Assembly: GCA_964483585.1 (NCBI GenBank)
Contig: CAZABH010000047.1
Coordinates: 1-18,778, forward strand
Length of the DNA: 18,778 bases
Reading direction: 5' to 3'
DNA from: SZUA-430 sp964483585
Lineage (GTDB): Bacteria; Pseudomonadota; Alphaproteobacteria; Micropepsales; Micropepsaceae
Shown: in pieces, positions 7,509 through 13,960 of the stretch
Numbering within the stretch: the first letter of the stretch is position 1
Layout: each line of letters begins with the position of its first letter
Program-made: the position numbers and the translations under genes
Notes under the pieces: generated by a model
What the model was told of the DNA's origin: nothing
Database searches by the model: none
The model's input: only the letters and a program-made list of their open reading frames with translations

Positions 7509-7565
7509 CCGTCATGGCCGCACCAAAACTCGTCATGGCCGGGCCCGACCCGGCCACCCAGTGCA
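7509..7565 (+). repeat. Palindromic intergenic repeat, fragment plus copy 4
   Basis: A truncated head, CCGTCATGGCCG, lies at 7509-7520. A full copy with the GCCCGA turn follows at 7531-7565. The copy ends 75 bases before the ispG start codon. An open frame runs through it into ispG, but that part is repeat sequence and not ispG protein. Confidence 0.82.
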
Positions 7566-7639
7566 CAATGCGTCACAGCCCGAACCAGCCCCCGCCACAC
7601 CTCTGGTCTCAACCCACTGAAATTGCTATCTCTCCCGCC

Positions 7640-8743
7640 ATGAGCATCCGCCCCTACAGAGACATCATTCGCAGGAAAAGCCGCAAGATCCGCGTCGGCA
7701 AGGTCGAGGTCGGCGGCGACGCGCCGATCTCGGTGCAGTCGATGACCAACACGCTCACGACCGACATCCAGGGCACGATCCGCCAGGTCAAGGCGCTCGA
7801 GGCTGCTGGCGCCGACATCGTACGCATTTCCTGCCCCGACGAGGACTCCACGCGCGCGCTAAAATCGATCATCCGCGCCGTGCAGGTACCGATCGTGGCG
7901 GACATCCACTTCCACTACCGGCGTGCCATCGAGGCGGCAGAGGCAGGCGCCGCCTGTCTGCGCATCAACCCCGGCAACATCGGCTCGGCCGAGCGCGTGC
8001 GCGAGGTGGTCAAGGCTGCCAAGGACCACGGCGTGTCGATGCGCATCGGGGTGAACGCGGGATCGCTGGAAAAAGACCTGCTCGAGCGTTATGGCGAGCC
8101 ATGCCCCGAGGCCATGGTCGAAAGCGCACTCGACCACGCGCGCCTGCTCGAGGACAACGACTTCCGCGAGTTCAAGATCAGCGTGAAGGCCTCCGACGTG
8201 TTCCTCGCCGTAGCGGCCTACCAGGGCCTGGCTGAGGCCTGCGACTACCCGCTCCACCTGGGCGTCACCGAGGCCGGCGGCCTGATGACGGGCACCGTGA
8301 AATCATCGATCGGCATCGGTTCGCTGCTCTGGGCCGGCATTGGGGACACGATCCGCGTCTCACTGTCGGCCGACCCCGTCGAAGAGATCCGTGTCGGCTT
8401 CGACATCCTGAAGTCCCTGAACCTGCGTCATCGTGGCGTCAACGTGATCTCGTGCCCGTCCTGCGCCAGGCAGGGCTTCGACGTGATCAAGACGGTCGCC
8501 ATCCTCGAGGAGCGCCTCAAGCACATCACGACCCCCATGTCGCTCTCGATCATAGGCTGCGTCGTCAACGGTCCGGGCGAAGCCGCCCAGACCGACATCG
8601 GATTCACCGGCGGCGGGGCAGGGGCCGGCATGGTCTATGTCGCAGGCAGGCCCGACCACAAGATGGACAACGACCGTCTCGTCGATCACATCGTCGAACT
8701 CGCCGAAAAGAAAGCCGCCGAAATCGAGAAATCCAGAAGTTAA
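7640..8743 (+). CDS. ispG: 4-hydroxy-3-methylbut-2-en-1-yl diphosphate synthase
   Basis: Cytosolic [4Fe-4S] enzyme of the MEP isoprenoid pathway that converts MEcPP to HMBPP. Its 367 residues match the usual bacterial length. An N-terminal TIM-barrel region (SVQSMTNTLTTDI, DIVRISCPDEDS, VADIHFHYRRA, LRINPGNIG) is followed by the iron-sulfur domain with C272 and C275 (SCPSC), C307 (GCVVNGPGE) and catalytic E314. I chose the ATG at 7640 because the family begins here. There is no Shine-Dalgarno sequence before it, and a GCTATC element at 7625-7630 would place a transcript start very near the ATG, so a leaderless mRNA is possible. The stop codon lies inside the hairpin that follows. Confidence 0.97.
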   Translation: MSIRPYRDIIRRKSRKIRVGKVEVGGDAPISVQSMTNTLTTDIQGTIRQVKALEAAGADIVRISCPDEDSTRALKSIIRAVQVPIVADIHFHYRRAIEAAEAGAACLRINPGNIGSAERVREVVKAAKDHGVSMRIGVNAGSLEKDLLERYGEPCPEAMVESALDHARLLEDNDFREFKISVKASDVFLAVAAYQGLAEACDYPLHLGVTEAGGLMTGTVKSSIGIGSLLWAGIGDTIRVSLSADPVEEIRVGFDILKSLNLRHRGVNVISCPSCARQGFDVIKTVAILEERLKHITTPMSLSIIGCVVNGPGEAAQTDIGFTGGGAGAGMVYVAGRPDHKMDNDRLVDHIVELAEKKAAEIEKSRS

Positions 8744-8831
8744 TTTCGGTGACAGTGCACTTATCTCCTCTGAGATCTGAGCGCGGCATAGATGCCTGGG
8801 CAGGAGATAAGTGCACTGTCACCGAAATTAA
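8740..8831. repeat. RAYT-associated hairpin, 30-bp perfect stem
   Basis: 8740-8769 and 8802-8831 are perfect inverted copies of 30 bases around a 32-base loop. The outer part contains TTTCGGTGACAGTGCACTT, shared with the hairpin at 9585-9638; the inner part (ATCTCCT) is not shared. The ispG stop (8741-8743) and the transposase stop (8828-8830, minus) lie in opposite outer ends of the stem. The hairpin thus sits exactly between two convergent genes and is a natural candidate for a bidirectional terminator, although no U-run follows on either strand. Confidence 0.93.
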
Positions 8832-9478
8832 CACCTCGGCCCGCGTTTCTGCGGTTTGAGTTTGCGGTTGCTGGCGACTTCGAGCTCCTTGATGAACGAG
8901 GCCGAGCCCAGCGGGCGCCCGATACTTTCCGCGCGCCGCAGCAAGTCTGAAAGCTCGCGCTCTTCGCCCTTGCGAATGAGTTCGACCATGTCGGGAAACC
9001 GTGTCAGGACGGCGGTGCTGTTGGTCAGTCCATCCACCCGCCCCAGTAGGGTGTGAACGCTCGACCAGGGCCAGTCCTCGGCGCGCGGGCAGAGATGGGC
9101 GCGAACCGGGTTCAGCGCGACATAGCGAACAGCCGCACGCAGATGGGTCTCATCCATGGCCACACAACCAAAGCGGCCTTGCCAGAAATGTCCCGAAAGC
9201 CCGGCGCGCTTGTGCACGTGTCCCGCATAGTAGCGATGAACCGGCGCAAGCACCCGCCGCAGCCCGTCGGGATCCTCTGGGACCAGGATTAGATGGACAT
9301 GGTTCGGCATCAGGACCCAGGCCAGCACATCAACATTGGCCGCAGCTACGTGTTTGGTCAGAAGTTCAAGATAGAGCCTGTAGTCCTTGTCGGTAAAGAA
9401 CGTGCGGGCGCGACCATTCCCTCGTTGCGTGACGTGATGGGGAATGCCGGGAAAGACGGCTCTGGCAAGGCGTGGCAT
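8828..9478 (-). CDS. REP-associated tyrosine transposase (RAYT), HUH family
   Basis: A 216-residue single-strand DNA transposase of the IS200/Y1-like superfamily. The metal-binding HUH motif is H60-V-H62 in WVLMPNHVHLIL, and the catalytic tyrosine is Y83 or Y84 in HRYYAGHVHKR. Other family landmarks are HHVTQRGN (14-21), GHFWQGRF (97-104), RYVALNPVRAHL (118-129), DWPWSS (135-140) and a basic C-terminal tail (KLKPQKRGPR). All expected parts are present, so it may be active. I start at 9478 (MPRLAR, the usual family beginning); 9487 is an alternative. Perfect hairpins with a common arm flank the gene on both sides, the expected arrangement for a RAYT and its substrates. Confidence 0.92.
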   Translation of the reverse strand: MPRLARAVFPGIPHHVTQRGNGRARTFFTDKDYRLYLELLTKHVAAANVDVLAWVLMPNHVHLILVPEDPDGLRRVLAPVHRYYAGHVHKRAGLSGHFWQGRFGCVAMDETHLRAAVRYVALNPVRAHLCPRAEDWPWSSVHTLLGRVDGLTNSTAVLTRFPDMVELIRKGEERELSDLLRRAESIGRPLGSASFIKELEVASNRKLKPQKRGPRC

Positions 9479-9584
9479 GACAAGCATCCCGTTGGCTTGA
9501 ATGCCGCGATAATCCAGCCGAGCCCTGTGTTGCGCGCATGTCCGGATTGTGACAAAAAGACACCGAATTGTAACAACACCCCCA

Positions 9585-9638
9585 TTTCGGTGACAGTGCA
9601 CTTGGTTCTCCTTCGAACCAAGTGCACTGTCACCGAAA
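9585..9638. repeat. RAYT-associated hairpin, 24-bp perfect stem
   Basis: 9585-9608 and 9615-9638 are perfect inverted copies of 24 bases around the loop TCCTTC. The outer 19 bases, TTTCGGTGACAGTGCACTT, are identical to those of the hairpin at 8740-8831; the inner five (GGTTC) differ. It lies between the divergent transposase and OYE genes, 106 bases before the transposase start and 13 bases before the OYE start codon. Confidence 0.93.
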
Positions 9639-9651
9639 CAAGAAGAAGCAA

Positions 9652-10956
9652 ATGACCGCCACCATCAGCGATCCCCTCAAGCTCCCCTGTGGCACCACGA
9701 TCAGGAACCGCATTGCGAAATCCGCGATGACCGAGGGCCTCGGCGACAACCGCGGCCGCCCCACCGAAGGCCACGTGAACCTCTACAAAGCCTGGGCCGA
9801 CGGCGGCGCGGGCCTGCTCATCACCGGCAATGTGATCGTCGACATCGACCACCTCGAGCGCCCCGGCAACGTCGTCATCGACCGCACGCCGGACGAGGAA
9901 ACGCGCCGCCGCCTCAAGTCCTGGGCCGAGGCCGGCACTCGCAACAACACGCATCTGTGGATGCAGATCAGCCACGCCGGGCGCCAGACACAAGCCATCG
10001 TCAACCCGCACCCCAAGGCCCCCTCGGCCGTCACGCTCGGCCTGCCCGGCAAGCAGTTCGGCGAGCCTGTTCCGCTGACCGAGGCCGAGATCCTGGACCT
10101 CATCGATCGCTTCGTCATCGCCGCGAAGGCAGCCGAAGAGGCAGGCTTCACCGGCGTGCAGATCCACGCCGCGCATGGCTATCTTGCCTCGCAGTTCCTC
10201 AACCCGCGCGCCAACCTCCGCACCGACAAATGGGGCGGCTCGCTCGAGAACCGCGCCCGCTTCCTGCTCCAGATCGTCCGCAAGGTGCGGGCTGCGGTCA
10301 GCCCGAAATTCGCCGTCTCGGTCAAGCTGAACTCCGCCGATTTCCAGAAGGGTGGCTTCGCCTTCGAAGACAGCCTCATTGTTGCAAAGTGGCTGGAGGA
10401 AGCCGGTGTCGACCTGATCGAGGTCTCGGGCGGCTCCTACGAGCAGCCCAGGATGATGGCCCTCGACGGCATGGAGGCCGTCGACCCTCAGAAGCTGCCG
10501 GCATCCACGGCCGCCCGCGAGGCTTACTTCGTCGATTTCGCCAAGGCCATGCGCCAGACGCTGAAGATCCCCGTCCTGCTCACCGGTGGTATCCGCTTGC
10601 TCAAGGCCGCCAACCACGCCATTGAGACCAGCGCCGCCGACATGGTCGGTCTCGGCCGCCCGATGTGCGTTGACACCGACGCGCCGGCGAAGTGGCTGCG
10701 GGGCGAGGAAGAACTCACCCGCTGGGAGGCGCGGCTGAGGCTGCTGCCGCCATGGCTGGCCTTCCTGAAGGCCATCCCCATGATCCGCGCCGCTGACAGT
10801 TTCGCGGTCATGTTCTGGTACTATGCCCAGCTCGACCGCATCGGCAAGGGCAAGCCCGTCGACCCAAACCTGTCGGTCTTTGCGGCGATGCGCGAGGTTG
10901 ACGCCTTCACGCGCCGCATGGCACGCGAGATCAGGGACGCAAGGACCGCCGCGTAA
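9652..10956 (+). CDS. NADH:flavin oxidoreductase, Old Yellow Enzyme-like
   Basis: A 434-residue FMN-binding TIM-barrel oxidoreductase of the OYE/NADH:flavin oxidoreductase family. Landmarks are KSAMTEGLGD (23-32), MQISHAGRQ (104-112), and the signature QIHAAHGYLASQFLNP, in which H172 and H175 are the likely substrate-binding pair, followed by RTDKWGGSLENRARF (190-204). Then come SVKLNSADF, LIEVSGGSYE and LTGGIR for FMN binding. It looks like a single-domain OYE without the iron-sulfur and second flavin domains of dienoyl-CoA reductase types. Substrate is unknown. The ATG at 9652 is chosen because upstream in-frame codons lie in the hairpin; only a weak purine stretch (AAGAAGAAG) precedes it. 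The stop overlaps the prfA start (TAATG). Confidence 0.93.
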   Translation: MTATISDPLKLPCGTTIRNRIAKSAMTEGLGDNRGRPTEGHVNLYKAWADGGAGLLITGNVIVDIDHLERPGNVVIDRTPDEETRRRLKSWAEAGTRNNTHLWMQISHAGRQTQAIVNPHPKAPSAVTLGLPGKQFGEPVPLTEAEILDLIDRFVIAAKAAEEAGFTGVQIHAAHGYLASQFLNPRANLRTDKWGGSLENRARFLLQIVRKVRAAVSPKFAVSVKLNSADFQKGGFAFEDSLIVAKWLEEAGVDLIEVSGGSYEQPRMMALDGMEAVDPQKLPASTAAREAYFVDFAKAMRQTLKIPVLLTGGIRLLKAANHAIETSAADMVGLGRPMCVDTDAPAKWLRGEEELTRWEARLRLLPPWLAFLKAIPMIRAADSFAVMFWYYAQLDRIGKGKPVDPNLSVFAAMREVDAFTRRMAREIRDARTAA

Positions 10957-12038
10957 TGATCGCCTCTGCCCAGATTGACCGCATTCTCGACCGCTACGCC
11001 GAGATCGAGGCGCGCATGGCCTCTGACGCAGGTGCATCCTTTGCCAAGCTGGCCAAGGAGTATGCGGAGCTCGGCCCCATCGTGGCCAAGGCGCGCGAGG
11101 TGCTGTCAATGCGCGCCGATATCCAGAATCTGACGTCGATGTCCTCTGATATGGCTGCTGACGCAGAGCTGCGTGCCATGGCCGGCGACGAGCTGGTCGA
11201 GCTCAAGCGAAGGCTTCCCGAAGTCGAGCGCGAGCTCTCGATCCTCATGCTGCCCAAGGACGCTGCCGACAGTGGCAGCGCGCTGCTCGAAATCCGCGCC
11301 GGCACCGGTGGCGACGAGGCGGCGCTCTTCGCCGGCGACCTGTTCCGCATGTACCAGCGCTACGCCCAGCTCCAGGGCTGGCAGTTCGAGGTGATGAGCG
11401 AAAGCGAATCCGACCTCGGCGGCTACAAGGAAGTCATCGTCAGCGTGAATGGCGCCGGCGTCTTCGCCAAGCTGAAATACGAATCCGGCGTCCACCGCGT
11501 CCAGCGTGTCCCCGCAACAGAAGCCCAGGGCCGCATCCACACCTCGGCCGCGACCGTCGCCGTCATGCCCGAGGCCGGCGACGTCGACATCGACATCAAC
11601 GAAAGCGACCTTCGCATCGACGTCTACCGCGCCAGTGGCGCCGGCGGCCAGCATGTCAACAAGACCGAGAGCGCTGTTCGCATCACGCACATTCCCACGG
11701 GCGTCGTCGTCGCCATGCAGGAAGAGAAATCCCAGCACAAGAACAAGGCCAAGGCGATGAAGATCCTGAAGGCGCGCATCCTTGACGCCGAGCGCGAGCG
11801 CCAGGATCGGGAACGCGCCGCCGACCGCAAGGAGCAGGTCGGCTCGGGCGACCGCTCCGAGCGCATCCGCACCTACAATTTCCCCCAAGGCCGCTGCACC
11901 GACCATCGCATCAACCTGACGCTCTACGAACTCGAACAGGTCATGCAGGGCCTCTCGCTGGGCAAGATCATCGATGCCCTGATCTCCGATGACCAGGCAA
12001 AGAAGCTGGCCCAGCTCGACGAGAGCGCCGCTGCGTGA
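10956..12038 (+). CDS. prfA: Peptide chain release factor 1
   Basis: A 360-residue RF1 that ends translation at UAA and UAG. The domain order is normal: an N-terminal helical domain (1 to about 100), EIRAGTGGDEAALF (112-125), the stop-codon recognition tripeptide P186-A-T188 in the RF1 PxT position, and the catalytic GGQ at 230-232 within ASGAGGQHVNKTESAVR. The PxT tripeptide, rather than SPF, marks it as RF1 and not RF2. The start codon shares one base with the stop of the oxidoreductase gene, and the 3' end overlaps prmC by 4 bases. The three genes are therefore probably one translationally coupled unit. Confidence 0.98.
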   Translation: MIASAQIDRILDRYAEIEARMASDAGASFAKLAKEYAELGPIVAKAREVLSMRADIQNLTSMSSDMAADAELRAMAGDELVELKRRLPEVERELSILMLPKDAADSGSALLEIRAGTGGDEAALFAGDLFRMYQRYAQLQGWQFEVMSESESDLGGYKEVIVSVNGAGVFAKLKYESGVHRVQRVPATEAQGRIHTSAATVAVMPEAGDVDIDINESDLRIDVYRASGAGGQHVNKTESAVRITHIPTGVVVAMQEEKSQHKNKAKAMKILKARILDAERERQDRERAADRKEQVGSGDRSERIRTYNFPQGRCTDHRINLTLYELEQVMQGLSLGKIIDALISDDQAKKLAQLDESAAA

Positions 12039-12826
12039 ACGTCGACCTGAAGAAGGCTACCGAGTGCCTTGCAAGAGCGGGTGTCGAGGAACCCGCCCGC
12101 GAGGCACGCCTTCTGTCGCGTGCAGCGCAGGACGCCAGCGAATTCGATGCCTACGTGGCCCGGCGGACTGCGCGTGAGCCATTCGCCTACATTGTCGGCC
12201 GCCGCGAGTTCTGGTCGCTGGATTTCGAGGTCACGCCGGACGTGCTGATCCCGCGTCCTGACAGCGAGACGCTGGTCGAGGCCGCCCTGAAGGCCTGCAG
12301 TTGTGCGCCGCCCCGGCGGATCGTGGATCTGGGAACGGGATCGGGCTGCCTCCTCATGGCGCTGATGTCGGAATGGCCCCACGCAACGGGTCTCGCGGTG
12401 GATATCTCTCCGGCGGCGTTGGCAGTGGCGCGTCGCAACGCTGACAGGCTGGGTCTGTCCTCTCGGATTGAATTTGCCTGCTGCGACTTTGAGGCCGTTC
12501 CGGGAGGTCCCTTCGATCTCGCGGTCTCGAACCCACCTTACATTCCGACGGATGAGATCGCTGGCCTGCAGCCCGACGTTGCGAGCTTCGAGCCGAAGGG
12601 GGCGCTGGATGGCGGTACCGATGGCCTCGAGGCCTATCGGTCGCTCGCGAGGGCCCTGCCCGCATTGTTGGTTCCCGGCGGCCGGGCGCTGCTGGAGATC
12701 GGTTGGACCCAAGCCGAGCAAGTCAGAAATATACTGCAAAAACAGGGGTTTGAGGGTTTTCGTGTCATCAAGGATCTGGCCGGGCACGACCGGATTGTCG
12801 AGGCCACACGGAAGGACAGTTCATGA
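12035..12826 (+). CDS. prmC: Release factor glutamine N5-methyltransferase
   Basis: A 263-residue S-adenosylmethionine-dependent enzyme (HemK/PrmC) that methylates the glutamine of the release-factor GGQ motif. Visible motifs are LIPRPDSETLVEAAL (71-85), the SAM-binding loop DLGTGSGC (98-105), the acidic DIS turn (123-125) and catalytic NPPY at 166-169. The GTG start overlaps the prfA stop (GTGA), a common coupling of the enzyme to its substrate gene. The N-terminal helical domain is slightly shorter than in E. coli PrmC, but the fold looks complete. Confidence 0.97.
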   Translation: MNVDLKKATECLARAGVEEPAREARLLSRAAQDASEFDAYVARRTAREPFAYIVGRREFWSLDFEVTPDVLIPRPDSETLVEAALKACSCAPPRRIVDLGTGSGCLLMALMSEWPHATGLAVDISPAALAVARRNADRLGLSSRIEFACCDFEAVPGGPFDLAVSNPPYIPTDEIAGLQPDVASFEPKGALDGGTDGLEAYRSLARALPALLVPGGRALLEIGWTQAEQVRNILQKQGFEGFRVIKDLAGHDRIVEATRKDSS

Positions 12827-12852
12827 TGCCTTGGAAAACCACAAAATTTGGC

Positions 12853-12880
12853 TTGGACCTGAGCAGGGCTTTCGATTAGG
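12853..12880 (+). promoter_or_regulatory. Weak candidate promoter in the prmC / DUF4167 gap
   Basis: The 295-base gap 12827-13121 holds no gene, RNA or clear terminator that I can see. TTGGAC at 12853-12858 followed by ATTAGG at 12875-12880 (16-base spacer) is the best sigma-70-like pair. It would leave a long leader of about 235 bases before the DUF4167 gene. The match is poor and could be chance. Confidence 0.2.
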
Positions 12881-13121
12881 GTCCGCCTCGACGGATGAGT
12901 TTTCGCGCGCGGGCCACAAGGGGCTTGTTTCCGAGGCGCTGGAGGGGTTCACCGGTTCTCAGTCCGGGGCACATAGCCTCAGGGCACCGACCGAAAAACC
13001 AGGGCATCCGTTCCATCCTGACGACGTCACGGCAAGGCATAAGGGCGATAGAGCTTCAGTTACGGCCATTGGCGAAGCAGATTTTTGAACACGAAAACGG
13101 CAACGGAAGACGGAACTCCCC

Positions 13122-13721
13122 ATGAACATGAGACAGGGATCCAGCAACAACAAACAGCGTGGGCGTGGCCGCGGACGTGGCAAGCATCACGGCGGTGGCG
13201 GCGGTGGCGGTGGCGGGCAGCGCCATCAGGGCGGCCAGCAGGGGCAGGACCAGGTCTTCAACATTCACCGCACGATCGACTCGAACGGCCCGGACGTGAA
13301 GATTCGCGGTAACGCGAACCACATCTACGAGAAGTACCTGCAGCTGGCGCGCGATGCGAATTCATCGGGCGACCGTGTCATGGCAGAAAACTATCTCCAG
13401 CATGCCGAGCACTATTACCGCCTCATCATGGCCTACCAGGCTCACATCCAGCAGCAACAGGGCCAGCATCAGGGTCAGCATGGCCAGCAGCAGCATGGCC
13501 AGCCCTATGGTGGTGGCCAGGCCGCGCAGGGCCAGCAATCGGGTCAGGCAGGCCACTATGGCGGTCCCTATCGCAACCAGCCCGCCTCTGGCGACGGCGG
13601 CACCGCAGGCGTTTACGATCAGGCCAACGGCAATGGTCAGGGCGAGGAGGCTGCGAGCGCATCGTCCTCTGGCAGCCAGGACGACAGCTACAGCGAAGAA
13701 AACGTCGGTCGCTACGACTGA
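13122..13721 (+). CDS. DUF4167 domain protein, putative RNA-binding
   Basis: A 199-residue protein. The N terminus is basic and glycine-rich (RGRGRGRGKHHGG, then a run of glycines to about 32), which resembles RNA-binding RGG-type tails. The conserved core at about 43-104 (VFNIHRTIDSNGPDVKIRGN, then IYEKYLQLARDA and NYLQHAEHYYRLI) is the DUF4167 domain typical of alphaproteobacteria. After it comes a low-complexity Q/G/H region (about 107-175) and an acidic serine-rich end. Function is not established; RNA binding is an inference from the tail. GGAA at 13112-13115 precedes the chosen ATG by 6 bases. Its place between prmC and clpB fits the order I recall in several alphaproteobacterial genomes. 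Confidence 0.9.
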   Translation: MNMRQGSSNNKQRGRGRGRGKHHGGGGGGGGGQRHQGGQQGQDQVFNIHRTIDSNGPDVKIRGNANHIYEKYLQLARDANSSGDRVMAENYLQHAEHYYRLIMAYQAHIQQQQGQHQGQHGQQQHGQPYGGGQAAQGQQSGQAGHYGGPYRNQPASGDGGTAGVYDQANGNGQGEEAASASSSGSQDDSYSEENVGRYD

Positions 13722-13831
13722 CCCGCTGGCCGGCGCTCCATTTGGTCGGTTTGGAGCCGGGTCTGCGAACGCGGGGGAGATGCAACAGCTGCAACGCCCG
13801 CATGTGGGGCTGTGCAATGCTTTTGCAAGAG

Positions 13832-13859
13832 CTTGCGCATGGGAAAATCCACCCCAAAT
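13832..13859 (+). promoter_or_regulatory. Candidate sigma-32 heat-shock promoter of clpB
   Basis: CTTGCGC at 13832-13838, a 13-base spacer, and CCCCAAAT at 13852-13859 closely follow the RpoH consensus (CTTGAAA, 11-16 bases, CCCCATNT). The predicted start would leave a leader of about 95 bases before the clpB ATG at 13961. Heat-shock control of clpB is well known in proteobacteria. The rest of the gap 13722-13960 holds no gene; I see no U-tailed terminator for the DUF4167 gene in it. Confidence 0.6.
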
Positions 13860-13960
13860 CCACGTCCAGAGACCGTAACAACGCCTTTGTCGTTATGCGG
13901 CGCGGGCGTTAGCCTTGCCGCGGCCGCTCCTCGGCAAAGGCCCAGCAAGGACAGATACAT

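Noticed and set aside
7505..7639. N-terminal extension of ispG by 45 codons
   Set aside because: The extension is a translation of the palindromic repeat, and the family N terminus begins at the ATG at 7640.
9622..9651. Ten-codon extension of the OYE gene beginning in the hairpin
   Set aside because: It reads MHCHRN from the hairpin arm. The same peptide begins an unrelated minus-strand frame at 9601, so it is repeat sequence.
9358..11109. 583-codon open frame on the minus strand across the OYE gene
   Set aside because: It is a shadow of the GC-rich coding strand: low-complexity composition, no recognisable domain, and it overlaps the well-supported OYE and RAYT genes.
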